From positions 1 to 53,924 of the forward strand of contig JAAESJ010000643.1 in NCBI GenBank assembly GCA_024229495.1: a DNA stretch of 53,924 nucleotides, read 5' to 3'. Positions 44,608-53,288 of the stretch are shown piece after piece. The position numbers and the translations under genes were made by a program. The notes below the pieces were generated by a model. That model searched no databases. It worked only from the letters and a program-made list of their open reading frames with translations, and was not told where the DNA came from. How positions within the stretch are numbered: position 1 is the first letter of the stretch; every line of letters begins with the position of its first letter. This DNA comes from Verrucomicrobiaceae bacterium. Lineage in GTDB: Bacteria > Verrucomicrobiota > Verrucomicrobiia > Verrucomicrobiales > DEV007.

Positions 44608-47037
44608 CTACACCCGTTTAAGTTGGCGCCTTAGAGCTACAGCCAGTGTTGAGAGGGAAATGGCGATAAATGCGAACAAGGCAAGTAAATTGCTGCGCAG
44701 TGTTCGCATTGACATACCAAAATAGGTTTTACTTTGACCGAAGAAAACATTTGGTCGCATTCTCTCGGGATTCGCTTCGTAGAGCCGATAATCCTCGATC
44801 TCGATTTCGGCATTGGCCACTAGGTCCCGTATTCCCTGGTTCTGGTAAGTGTCGAGTGCAGAAATGCGATTTTTCCTGAGGAGATGATGCGTTTGCTCAA
44901 GCTTGAAGTCCCCGGATTTCAGATTCCGTTTTATTTTTTCCAGGTGCTTTTTTAGCTCATGGTGATTATCCGCCTCAAGGCTGAAGAGTGCTGCCTGCAT
45001 TTCCTTGAGGGCGTCGAGTTTCTCAAGTTCCACGGGATTAAGGTCGGCGAGGCCGTCCTTATCCTGATCCGGTTTCAAGATCAGTGATTTTTGCTCGGCT
45101 GAAATTTCTGATACTGCCTGCGTTAGGGGGTTGCGTGTGTCCTGAGTGATGACCAGTGACTCGTATGCCCACCGCAAGGGCATTAGTTCACATATCAAAG
45201 GAACCTTTAAGTCACTTGTGTTTGCTGGAGGGTTTCCTTGATTGCCGGAGAACCATTCTCGCAAGTTGGAGACGAGATGCAGGTTGCGGTTCATTTCTTC
45301 ATATTTGATGAGAGCTCCGCCAAGGATGATCTGTGGGATTAAGACAAGCGGTATGATGTTAAGTGCTGTTTTGGAGTCCCTTGCCACGCTTGAGATGAAC
45401 AGTCCAATGGCGACTCCGGTGAGGGAAGTTATCAGCATCCATCCAAGGTATCCCCAGAACATGTCCCGGACTTCGAGTATGGCGTTACCTATTGTGAGGT
45501 AGATAATGCATTGCACGAGAGCAAAGGCGCCAAGGGTTATAAACTTTCCAGAGATATATTGACGCACTCGGATTCCGTGGCCGCGTTCTCTTGTCAACAT
45601 TCCGCGGTCACGGATAATTTCCTCTGCACTGTTTGTTAGTCCAAGGAATAGCGCAACCACAAGGGTGAGGAACAAGTAGGTGGGGATGTGAGATGCTGAG
45701 CCAAAGGTGTATACCTCTTCTTCTGAGTAGCGTAATGTTGTTGCGATGAGAGTCGACAGAGCAGGAGCCGCAAGCAGTGTCGTTATCAGGTTTGCCCGGT
45801 TGCGGAGCTTGCTTAAGAAGGCCCGTTTCAAATGGGTTGCGAAGTGAAGGAGGCTTTTCTTAAAGCCGCTTTTTGGAGGGAGAGGTAAGGGAAGCGCAAC
45901 GGGTTTACGGGCGCCTGATGAATACAGTTCCGGTTCTTTTCGTTTCTGCGACTGAATGAATTCCCGGAAACGCTTGGCCCAGAAGTCTGGAGAGAATCGG
46001 CGGGCAGGGGTAAAATGGCCACGGGAATCCTGTTCATAGACGATTTTTCCGTTGGAGTCGCGCATGGGTGCCTCCAGGACATCGAATATGAAATCCGGTT
46101 GCCTTGGTGTATCATCTGGCCCTTGCAGGGTTGGCTTGGCGTGTAAGGTAAGGGGTTCTTCAGCATTGGCATTTCTGAAATACTCGAGCATGTCCTCAGG
46201 CGGGCCGAAGAAGGCGACCTTGCCTCCCTTGTCCAGCAGCAGCGCCTTGTCGAATAGATGAAAAAGGCGTGAGCTTGGCTGATGAATGCTGACAAATGTG
46301 ATTTTATTTCTGGAAAGATCGCAGATAATTTCCAGGACGTGCTCTGAATCCTTTGAGGAGAGCCCCGAAGTAGGTTCATCAAAGAGGAACACTTCAGCAA
46401 GGCTGATCATGTCCAAACCCGCATTAAGGCGCTTGCGTTCACCCCCGGAAAGTAACTTATTTTGTGAATTTCCTGCACGTCGGTGACGGCATTGGCTGAG
46501 GCCGAGTTCCACTAGGATGGAGTCGGTGCGCTTGCGGCGCTCGGTCAGGTTCATATGGGGGCAACGAATTGCTGACGCGCAGTCGATGTTCTCCTCGACG
46601 CTGAGCAGTGGATCAAAGGTGTTATCCTGTGGGATGTATGAAATGAGATGCTGGATACTGGAAAGATTCTTATATAGGTTATGCCCGTTGATCATGACAT
46701 GCCCATTGGTGGGGCGTAGGTGTCCCGCCAACGCACGGATAAGCGTGCTTTTTCCGCAACCGCTTGGCCCGATGATACAAATCATTTCGCCTCGATTTGC
46801 GCTGAGGCTTACATTTTCCAGTGCCCTTTCCCTGGCATTATAGATATGCTTCAGGTCCACGACGTCCAGGGTGTCGATTAAGTGTTGTTGCTTCTCATTA
46901 ATCGGTTTTGTGTCGTGATGGGAGGGATTACAGGGAGCCTTTTCCCGAGTGCTTCCGGGCAATCGAAAGCTCGACCTGTCACCTTTTTCCTGGTGGGCAT
47001 TCTCGGCAGAAGGTTTTTTCTTCCCAGAGGGCTTCAT
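44608..47037 (-). CDS. ABCG-type exporter with large loop domain between last transmembrane segments
   Basis: An 809-residue half-transporter with ATPase first and membrane part last. Walker A is GPSGCGKST (90-98), signature LSGGE (196-200), Walker B VFLFDE (216-221). The first about 55 residues are polar and variable. After a charged linker, ABC2-type transmembrane segments span about 400-600. Then comes an unusual insertion of about 170 residues with a calcium-loop-like DQDKDGLADLN and a long charged coiled coil, before the final helix (ALFAFIAISLSTLAVAL). Similar large loops occur in cyanobacterial ABCG proteins. The cargo is unknown. It is divergent from ftsH; it converges with the Roadblock-like gene, with a small GCTGG/CCAGC hairpin at 44538-44552 between them. 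Confidence 0.88.
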   Translation of the reverse strand: MKPSGKKKPSAENAHQEKGDRSSFRLPGSTREKAPCNPSHHDTKPINEKQQHLIDTLDVVDLKHIYNARERALENVSLSANRGEMICIIGPSGCGKSTLIRALAGHLRPTNGHVMINGHNLYKNLSSIQHLISYIPQDNTFDPLLSVEENIDCASAIRCPHMNLTERRKRTDSILVELGLSQCRHRRAGNSQNKLLSGGERKRLNAGLDMISLAEVFLFDEPTSGLSSKDSEHVLEIICDLSRNKITFVSIHQPSSRLFHLFDKALLLDKGGKVAFFGPPEDMLEYFRNANAEEPLTLHAKPTLQGPDDTPRQPDFIFDVLEAPMRDSNGKIVYEQDSRGHFTPARRFSPDFWAKRFREFIQSQKRKEPELYSSGARKPVALPLPLPPKSGFKKSLLHFATHLKRAFLSKLRNRANLITTLLAAPALSTLIATTLRYSEEEVYTFGSASHIPTYLFLTLVVALFLGLTNSAEEIIRDRGMLTRERGHGIRVRQYISGKFITLGAFALVQCIIYLTIGNAILEVRDMFWGYLGWMLITSLTGVAIGLFISSVARDSKTALNIIPLVLIPQIILGGALIKYEEMNRNLHLVSNLREWFSGNQGNPPANTSDLKVPLICELMPLRWAYESLVITQDTRNPLTQAVSEISAEQKSLILKPDQDKDGLADLNPVELEKLDALKEMQAALFSLEADNHHELKKHLEKIKRNLKSGDFKLEQTHHLLRKNRISALDTYQNQGIRDLVANAEIEIEDYRLYEANPERMRPNVFFGQSKTYFGMSMRTLRSNLLALFAFIAISLSTLAVALRRQLKRV

Positions 47038-47299
47038 TCGTCGTGATTATTTGTGATTCACTGGGAGTTTCATATTTTCAAACAGCCCGCCATTGTGCTT
47101 GCCTTCTGGAGGGGGTGAGCAATTTTCATCGCGGGATTGCAAGATAACATACCGTCGCGCCTTGGGAACCGGCAAGTTGGAGGGAGGATGTGGAACACCA
47201 TTTGGGGCGTAATCGCCCGATTGCTCCTAAGCTTGGTTTGTGGTAGTGTCTCTTCCCGGAGTTGCTTATTCTAGGCGCCCGAACTGACAAAATTTTCTT
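47038..47299. promoter_or_regulatory. Divergent region between ABCG exporter and ftsH
   Basis: These 262 bases must hold promoters for both genes. I see no clear heat-shock or sigma-70 consensus; the part next to ftsH (47280-47299) is AT-rich and has no Shine-Dalgarno sequence. Confidence 0.35.
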
Positions 47300-49393
47300 A
47301 TGCCTGACAATAATCCTAACCGCCCTGAAGGCGATGAAGATCCCAAAAAACCGGGGGATGGAGAACAATCTTTTAATTGGCGTGGTCTCATTCTCATGTC
47401 GATTGCGGTGATGCTGATTGTGGCGGCATTTACAGCTAAGGGGGATGGGGGGAGTTTCAAAACGATCCAGTGGCCGGAATTTGTTAAAAATGTTAATGAG
47501 GGCAAGGTGGATGACGAAAAACCACTTCGCCTTGTGACAAAGGAGGGGAGCGCAGAGGAATATCTAATCGGCAGCAGGACGGTTAGCCCGGAGGGGGGAG
47601 CGGAAGGATTTAAGGTGCTTGTCAATATTGATTTCCAGAAGGAGGAACTTCAGGAAATTCTCAGTGGCAATGCAGGTGGCAATGCAGGTGGAAGCGAAGG
47701 GGATGGAAAAGAGGGAACCCAGCGTAAGCCTTTAGCCTACACGGTTGAGGTGGACAGCAATATGTTGAGCAGTGTTCTGCTGGGTTTGCTGCCGATACTC
47801 CTTATTCTTCTGATCCTTTATTTTTTCTTCCGTCAGCAAATGCGTATGGCTGGTCGTGGAGCAATGAGCTTTGGCAAGAGCAAGGCCAAGAAAATGGAGA
47901 TAGAAACGAACAAGGTGACTTTCAAGGATGTTGCCGGTGTCAGTGAGGCAAAAGAGGAGGTATGGGAACTTGTCGAGTTTCTCAAGGACCCCAAAAAATT
48001 TCAACGGCTGGGAGGTCAGATTCCCAAGGGGGTGTTGATGGTTGGAGCGCCTGGAACGGGGAAAACCCTGCTTGCTAGAGCCATTGCTGGAGAGGCAGAT
48101 GTGCCGTTCTTCAGTATTAGTGGATCTGACTTCGTGGAAATGTTCGTTGGCGTGGGGGCATCCCGTGTTCGCGATATGTTTGAGCAGGGCAAGAAACATG
48201 CGCCATGTCTCATTTTTATTGATGAAATAGATGCAGTGGGGAGGCATCGAGGGCATGGCTTGGGCGGTGGTCATGATGAACGCGAACAGACATTAAATGC
48301 TCTGTTGGTGGAGATGGATGGGTTTGATACACAGGAAGGTGTCATTATTATTGCAGCAACAAACCGTCCAGACGTTTTGGATCCTGCGTTGTTACGGCCG
48401 GGGCGTTTTGATAGGCAGGTGACAGTGGCTTTGCCTGATGTAAAAGGGCGCAAAGCCATTCTAGAGGTTCACGCAAAGAAGGTGAAGATGGCAGAGAGTG
48501 TGGATCTGGGAGTCATTGCTCGTGGGACCCCGGGATATTCCGGTGCGGAATTGGCGAATGTGATTAATGAGGCGGCGCTGTTGGCTGCCAGAAGGGGGCT
48601 TAAGGCGATTACCTTGAGTGAGCTTGAGGAATCTCGTGACAAGGTGCGCTGGGGCAAGGAGCGTCGCAGCCTTGCTCTTAGTGAGAAGGAAAAGGAGAAC
48701 ACGGCCTATCATGAGGCAGGGCATGCTATTCTCAATGAACTTTTGGAACATACAGATCCTTTGCACAAGGTCACCATCATTCCTCGTGGTCCTGCCCTTG
48801 GGGTGACAATGTTCCTTCCCGAGGAAGACAAGTATACCCAGCGGAAATTTGAGATGCTGGATCATCTCATCGTTTCAATGGGGGGACGTGTTGCCGAGGA
48901 GATTATTTTTGGTGATGTGACAAATGGCGCAGGAGGCGACATCAAGATGGCTACTGATGTGGCTCGTAAGATGGTCTGCCAGTGGGGAATGAGTGAGGAG
49001 TTGGGAATGATTGAGTATGGAGATCACCAGGAGCACACTTTTCTTGCGCGAGACATGACCAGCAGTCGTTCCTATTCAGAGGATACTGCTCAGAAAATTG
49101 ATCATGAGGTTAAACGGTTGATCGATAACGCTTACAGCAAGGCAAAGGAAATGTTGCTTGAGCACAAGCGCGAACTTGATCTGATTGCGAAGGCATTGCT
49201 GGAATATGAGACCTTAAATGCCTCTCATATTCGCGATTTGATGAGTGATGGTGCCATGAGCGATCCGCCTGCAAGCCCTCTGCCTCCGGATTTACCTGAT
49301 GCAGAAGAGGAAAAGCCGAAAGTCATTGATGACGATTGTCGCACAGGCAATGATCCGGGATTATGGGGTGACCAGGCTCCTGCAGGGGCTTGA
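47300..49393 (+). CDS. ftsH: ATP-dependent zinc metalloprotease FtsH
   Basis: The 697-residue product is the membrane AAA+ protease that degrades misfolded membrane proteins and regulators. It has a cytoplasmic N tail, TM1 at about 29-46 ([18 protein letters not shown]), a periplasmic part to about 155, TM2 at about 157-177, an AAA+ domain with Walker A GAPGTGKT (249-256), Walker [13 protein letters not shown] and [23 protein letters not shown], and the zinc site HEAGH (471-475). The C-terminal tail is Pro- and acid-rich. The periplasmic part carries a 12-base tandem duplication (47666-47689) giving GNAGGNAG. Length is a little longer than E. coli FtsH. It is divergent from the ABCG gene. Confidence 0.97.
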   Translation: MPDNNPNRPEGDEDPKKPGDGEQSFNWRGLILMSIAVMLIVAAFTAKGDGGSFKTIQWPEFVKNVNEGKVDDEKPLRLVTKEGSAEEYLIGSRTVSPEGGAEGFKVLVNIDFQKEELQEILSGNAGGNAGGSEGDGKEGTQRKPLAYTVEVDSNMLSSVLLGLLPILLILLILYFFFRQQMRMAGRGAMSFGKSKAKKMEIETNKVTFKDVAGVSEAKEEVWELVEFLKDPKKFQRLGGQIPKGVLMVGAPGTGKTLLARAIAGEADVPFFSISGSDFVEMFVGVGASRVRDMFEQGKKHAPCLIFIDEIDAVGRHRGHGLGGGHDEREQTLNALLVEMDGFDTQEGVIIIAATNRPDVLDPALLRPGRFDRQVTVALPDVKGRKAILEVHAKKVKMAESVDLGVIARGTPGYSGAELANVINEAALLAARRGLKAITLSELEESRDKVRWGKERRSLALSEKEKENTAYHEAGHAILNELLEHTDPLHKVTIIPRGPALGVTMFLPEEDKYTQRKFEMLDHLIVSMGGRVAEEIIFGDVTNGAGGDIKMATDVARKMVCQWGMSEELGMIEYGDHQEHTFLARDMTSSRSYSEDTAQKIDHEVKRLIDNAYSKAKEMLLEHKRELDLIAKALLEYETLNASHIRDLMSDGAMSDPPASPLPPDLPDAEEEKPKVIDDDCRTGNDPGLWGDQAPAGA

Positions 49394-49486
49394 GGGGAAA
49401 GCTTTTGGGAATTTGATAAATATCAATACCTGCAGGCTTTGCTGAACCGGAGAAGCCGGGTTATTGGAGCCCGTTACAGTGAGGCT

Positions 49487-50464
49487 TCATTTCTCTTTCC
49501 TGGCTTGTTCAAGCAACTGATCAAATTTTTTTGATCGGTTGGCATAGTTCGGATACCTGTGACCATCGATCTCAGGGCGGTATCTCCAGTGCTTATACAT
49601 CCAGAGCCAGGGCTCCGGGAAATCTTTTATATGCGGTTCAAAAGCGTCCCAGCATCTTTGCGCAATATCGGTGGGAGTGCAGTCAGAATGTATGCGGATT
49701 GGCGAAAGTATTTTGATCAGGCAGGTGCCATCCGAGCAGGGTATAGAAATGCTGGGAATCAACTTTGCCCCGGTGCGTTGGTGGAGGAAGGCATGAAGAC
49801 CGGTAACGCACGTAAGAAAAGAAAAACAGCGAATTGGCGTTGCCGTGTTGTCCGGTTGAACGTTTAGGTCCGTAAGGAAGGCGGCGTGTCCACCAGATTT
49901 AAGTGCTTTCAAGAGCCGTATCATTGCCCTGCGGGAGGAAATTACCTTGTGACCGCTGAGTTGTCGTTGCTTGCTGAAAATACTAGTGAGCAGTGGGTTT
50001 TTAAAGTCCTGTGTGACAAGAGTGAACGGGGCCGCGCGGTAGCCCATCATCAAACCGAGCCATTCGAAATTACCGTAATGCGGCGTCACCCAAATGGCTC
50101 CTTCATTAGCGGCCTTGTTGAAAGCATCCTGATTTTCAATTTCGACTTGGATGAAATGTGAATATTTCTCCTGGGTCAGGCGCGCAGACCAGAACAACTC
50201 ACACATGCTACGAGCGAAGAACTGATAGCTTTTCTTTACGAGATCATCTGGTCGCGAGCAAGGAAGTATACCTGTGGCGATTACTGAGCGAACGTTTGCG
50301 AGAGCGCTCTCGCGTCCGCGTTTGTCCACGAGGTATGCCAGATTCCCTAATCCCTTGGCCATTGATAGCATGATGGCATTCGGGAGCAGTGGAATGATTT
50401 TGGCCATTAAGGTAATAGCCAGCCATTCAAGTCGGTAACGGAGTTGCTTAGCAAGTGAAGGCAT
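49487..50464 (-). CDS. Lipid A biosynthesis acyltransferase, LpxL/HtrB family
   Basis: Start moved to the ATG at 50464 (the longer frame begins with a TTG two codons earlier); 325 residues. It adds a secondary fatty acid to lipid A at the inner membrane. The N terminus is hydrophobic and amphipathic (YRLEWLAITLMAKIIPLLP). The catalytic HxxxxE motif is H129-YGNF-E134 in TPHYGNFEWLGLMMG. Further family blocks are AAFLTDLNVQPDN and a late PEPWLWMYKHWRYRP. This supports a Gram-negative envelope with LPS-like lipid. Which acyl position it serves (LpxL or LpxM) cannot be told, so no symbol is given. It converges with ftsH and is divergent from the M42 peptidase. Confidence 0.9.
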   Translation of the reverse strand: MPSLAKQLRYRLEWLAITLMAKIIPLLPNAIMLSMAKGLGNLAYLVDKRGRESALANVRSVIATGILPCSRPDDLVKKSYQFFARSMCELFWSARLTQEKYSHFIQVEIENQDAFNKAANEGAIWVTPHYGNFEWLGLMMGYRAAPFTLVTQDFKNPLLTSIFSKQRQLSGHKVISSRRAMIRLLKALKSGGHAAFLTDLNVQPDNTATPIRCFSFLTCVTGLHAFLHQRTGAKLIPSISIPCSDGTCLIKILSPIRIHSDCTPTDIAQRCWDAFEPHIKDFPEPWLWMYKHWRYRPEIDGHRYPNYANRSKKFDQLLEQARKEK

Positions 50465-50499
50465 GTTCAACTGTGTAACTAAATAGCGAGACCATTAAG

Positions 50500-51531
50500 A
50501 TGGATAGGGGACATTTACATGAAATTCTAGAGACTATTCTTACTGTTCCGACAGCTCCTTTCCACGAATATCATGTGCGGGAGGCTATTCTCCAGTTGCT
50601 GAAGCCTTGTGATTCGGTTCAAATCAAGGAGGATGATTTTGGTAACTTGATTGTTCTGTATGGTGATCATACTGCAACCCCGGGGTGGATTTTTGGCTCG
50701 CACATGGATCATCCAGGGTTTGTTGCATTGCCGGAAGGCTCGGGGTTTCAATCGGCAGCGGCCAGGATCCGTGATCAGTTCACCTTTTTAGGGGGTGTTC
50801 CAGAATCCTATTTATTGCGGAAGTTTCCAATCAGGGAGTTTGGCCGTTTTGCCATGTGGGATCTTCCGGGTTTTGATGTGCGTGGAACACAGATATGGTC
50901 GCGTGCCTGTGATGATCTGGTTGGCTGCGCAGTTATAGTGGCTTTGCTAATTGCTTTGGATCGCAGCGGGGTTGAGCTTTCCTGTGCTGCTGTTTTTACA
51001 CGTGCCGAAGAGGTGGGGTTCATTGGTGCGACGAGGTTGGGGAAAGCGTGGCCGTTTCAACCGAGTTCGTGTTTCGTTTCCATTGAGACGAGTGTTGCCG
51101 TGGATCGGGCCACCATGGGAGGTGGACCTATGTGCCGCGTAGGGGATCGCATCTCAATATTTGACCATACGGCAACGGCTGCGATTCTCGAGGCAGCGCA
51201 AAGGCGCTCGATAAAAGTTCAGCGCGCTTTGCTGGATCGTGGAGCTTGCGAGGCTTCAGGGCTTCAGGCTTATGGAATCCGCACAGCAGGAATCTCGGTG
51301 CCTTTGGGCAATTACCATAACTGTGGAAAGGAAGATGTAATATCACCGGAATTCGTGGAATCCTTCGATGTTGAGGGATTGTTTGATCTGATGGCGGCCA
51401 TCCTTGAGGAGTTTCCGCAAGGACCAATGGATTGTTCTGAGGTTTTACGTAAGCGCTTTGAGTCCGGGGTAGATACTCATTTGCCGTTTATTAAGGGCAC
51501 TTCAGATTTATTTTTGCCCCTTAATGATTAG
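50500..51531 (+). CDS. M42-family (FrvX-like) metallo-aminopeptidase
   Basis: A 343-residue cytoplasmic peptidase. Metal ligands fit the M42/M18/M20 dinuclear site: H68 in GSHMDHPG, D138/D139 in RACDDLVGC, E170/E171 as RAEEVGFIG (general base and ligand), E196 in SIET and H273 in NYHNCG. It probably removes N-terminal residues from peptides; some M42 proteins act on other substrates such as glucans. Length is normal. It is read away from the acyltransferase; a strong hairpin at 51619-51656 follows 87 bases after its stop. Confidence 0.88.
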   Translation: MDRGHLHEILETILTVPTAPFHEYHVREAILQLLKPCDSVQIKEDDFGNLIVLYGDHTATPGWIFGSHMDHPGFVALPEGSGFQSAAARIRDQFTFLGGVPESYLLRKFPIREFGRFAMWDLPGFDVRGTQIWSRACDDLVGCAVIVALLIALDRSGVELSCAAVFTRAEEVGFIGATRLGKAWPFQPSSCFVSIETSVAVDRATMGGGPMCRVGDRISIFDHTATAAILEAAQRRSIKVQRALLDRGACEASGLQAYGIRTAGISVPLGNYHNCGKEDVISPEFVESFDVEGLFDLMAAILEEFPQGPMDCSEVLRKRFESGVDTHLPFIKGTSDLFLPLND

Positions 51532-51618
51532 CGCATTTTAGCTTCAGGCCGGTGTAGCCTTTTCGGCAACCCGTTTTCCTGCGAGCTGCTCCGCATGGTT
51601 TTGCGGAATGGGGGGAAA

Positions 51619-51656
51619 TAAAGAACGTCCGGTTCTTTCGAGCCGGACGTTCTTTA
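51619..51656 (+). terminator. Strong hairpin, likely terminator after the M42 gene
   Basis: TAAAGAACGTCCGGTTC and GAGCCGGACGTTCTTTA form a 17-bp stem with one G-T pair and a TTTC loop. The right arm ends in TTCTTTA rather than a clean T tract. A stem this long 87 bases after a stop is probably a terminator, perhaps acting on both strands. Confidence 0.6.
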
Positions 51657-51795
51657 CAACATGAAACACAAACAAACAGTTACTGAATTGTAACGCGTGA
51701 AGATAGTAATTATTTAAATTATGTCAAATATAAACAAAACAAAAATTCTTATTATATGCCTATAAGCTCTGTTTATATAGGATATAGGTCTAAGA

Positions 51796-51860
51796 ATGAG
51801 CTTCGCCAGGTAATGAGCTTTGCCAGGTGATGAGCTTTGCTAGGCATGAGCTTTGCCAGG
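51796..51860 (+). repeat. Four tandem copies of a 15-base ATGAGCTTTGCCAGG unit
   Basis: Copies are at 51796-51810, 51813-51827, 51830-51844 and 51846-51860, spaced by 2, 2 and 1 bases. Copies differ at one base at most from the consensus (C for T in copy 1, T for C in copy 3). Each starts with ATG and encodes MSFAR; copies 1 and 2 then stop (TAA, TGA), with the next ATG overlapping or touching the stop. Confidence 0.85.
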
Positions 51861-51941
51861 TTGATAAGATCGATTTATGATTTGCAGGTGTTCTCGGGTT
51901 GCTATTTCAAGGATTTGATGTCGCTTGAAGCATCATTTTGA
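51846..51941 (+). CDS. Possible 31-residue leader ORF before ispH
   Basis: The fourth repeat unit continues without stop for 31 codons (MSFARLIRSIYDLQ... to a TGA at 51939-51941), ending 15 bases before the ispH ATG. No strong ribosome-binding site precedes it, although each GCCAGG unit end lies just before the next ATG. It could be a leader peptide affecting ispH translation or merely chance; no homologue is known to me. Confidence 0.3.
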   Translation: MSFARLIRSIYDLQVFSGCYFKDLMSLEASF

Positions 51942-51956
51942 GAACTGCCCTGGTTG

Positions 51957-53288
51957 ATGTCGACAAGTAAGGAAAAAGGATCTTCAAAGAAGCAGGCGAA
52001 GCGTATCAATATCCGGACTCCAGCCATTATGGAGCGGGTGCAGGCCGAGGTGGAGAAGCACTATCGCAGCGAGATTGTTGAAAAACTGCGCCAGGGAGAT
52101 GGCAGGCTGATCTTGGGGAATACGACGGTTAGGCTGGCGAAACAGTTCGGTTTTTGTTATGGTGTAGAGCGCGCCATCGACTTGGCCTATGCAGCCCGGC
52201 GGGTGTTTACTGGCAAGAACATATACCTGATTGGCGAGATTATTCACAATCCAGAGGTTAATCGCCAGTTACGCGAAATGGATATAAGGAATATTGGGGG
52301 TCAATCTCCCGATGCCCGGATTAGTGACTTGGGGGAGAATGATGTGGTTATTGTCCCTGCCTTTGGTGCTGAGCTTGCATTAATGGATCAATTGAAGGCC
52401 CAAGGATGCCAGATGGTGGATACGACGTGTGGTGATGTGATGAGCGTCTGGAAGAGAGTGCGCAAATATGCCAAGAACGATTACACATCCATTATCCATG
52501 GTAAGGCTGATCACGAGGAAACGCGTGCGACTGCGAGTAGGGCTCTCAGTGGAGGGGGGCATTACCTTGTGGTTCTGACACTAGGAGACTGTGATTACTT
52601 ATGTGATTATATTTGTAACGGGGGCAGTTCAGCGGACTTTTTGATCAGATTTGAAGGCGCTCATTCAAGAGGGTTTGATCCGGATTTGCACCTGAAAAAG
52701 ATTGGGGTGGCGAATCAAACGACAATGTTAAAGGGGGAAACTGAAGAGCTTCAAAGACGTATTGCCGCCGCCGTGGCGGATAGGGATAAGACAGGTCTGG
52801 ATGGTCTGGATGGTCTGGATGGTCTGGATGGTCTGGATGGTCTGGATGGTCTGGATGGTCTGGATGGTCTGGATGGTGTGGGGGATGGGAGTAGGTTCCA
52901 GTTTTTCGACACTATTTGCGGGGCAACCCAGGATCGACAGGATGCTTTGTTTGAGATGCTTAAGGCGCCGATGGATATGTTGTTGGTTGTAGGTGGTTAC
53001 AACAGTTCAAATACTACCCACCTTGTTGAAATTGGAGGTGAACAAGTTCCTTCATTTTTCATTCGTGATGCCGCTTGCCTGAGGAACCTAGAACAGATTG
53101 TGCATTTCGATTTAGGGGAGAAATCCGAGATTTCTGCTTATTCCGGGAGCATTATGGATTTGGCGAAGCCGGTTGTCGTTGGAGTGACGGCAGGGGCTTC
53201 ATGCCCAAATAATTTAATTGAGGACGTGATTGCGAGGGTGTTTGAAATTCGAGGGCACAGTCGCGAGGAGATTCTAAGGATCGAATGA
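51957..53288 (+). CDS. ispH: 4-hydroxy-3-methylbut-2-enyl diphosphate reductase IspH (LytB), with internal GLD repeat
   Basis: The ATG at 51957 (a TTG lies one codon before) gives 443 residues. IspH is a 4Fe-4S enzyme that reduces HMBPP to IPP and DMAPP, the last step of the MEP isoprenoid route. The cluster ligands are C67 (GFCYGVERA), C158 (DTTCGDVMSVW) and C321 (FDTICGATQDRQ). The end TAGASCPNNLIEDV is also typical. It is the long form (about 400 residues) seen in Bacteroidetes- and cyanobacteria-like lineages. Residues 280-306 are nine GLD triplets from a perfect 9-base DNA repeat, about 14 residues before C321; I know of no such repeat in IspH. The gene is essential in MEP-only organisms, so the repeat must be tolerated as a surface loop. 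Confidence 0.95.
   Translation: MSTSKEKGSSKKQAKRINIRTPAIMERVQAEVEKHYRSEIVEKLRQGDGRLILGNTTVRLAKQFGFCYGVERAIDLAYAARRVFTGKNIYLIGEIIHNPEVNRQLREMDIRNIGGQSPDARISDLGENDVVIVPAFGAELALMDQLKAQGCQMVDTTCGDVMSVWKRVRKYAKNDYTSIIHGKADHEETRATASRALSGGGHYLVVLTLGDCDYLCDYICNGGSSADFLIRFEGAHSRGFDPDLHLKKIGVANQTTMLKGETEELQRRIAAAVADRDKTGLDGLDGLDGLDGLDGLDGLDGLDGLDGVGDGSRFQFFDTICGATQDRQDALFEMLKAPMDMLLVVGGYNSSNTTHLVEIGGEQVPSFFIRDAACLRNLEQIVHFDLGEKSEISAYSGSIMDLAKPVVVGVTAGASCPNNLIEDVIARVFEIRGHSREEILRIE
52794..52874 (+). repeat. Perfect 9-copy tandem repeat of GGTCTGGAT inside ispH
   Basis: Nine identical 9-base units (81 bases) encode (GLD)9. Unit loss or gain would keep the reading frame. The flanking codons GVGDG look like a decaying tenth unit. 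Confidence 0.95.

Larger units (their letters stand above)
51532..51956. other. Intergenic region before ispH: hairpin, AT-rich stretch, tandem repeat
   Basis: The 425 bases between the M42 gene and ispH hold, in order, a long hairpin (51619-51656), an AT-rich stretch (about 51680-51790) with a CCTATA/TATAGG inverted repeat at 51759-51781 that may carry the ispH promoter, four tandem 15-base units (51796-51860), and a 31-codon ORF running on from the last unit to 51941. Confidence 0.6.

Noticed and set aside
51796-51860. Tandem repeat considered as a small CRISPR array
   Set aside because: Spacers are only 1-2 bases and there are no cas genes; it is a simple tandem repeat.
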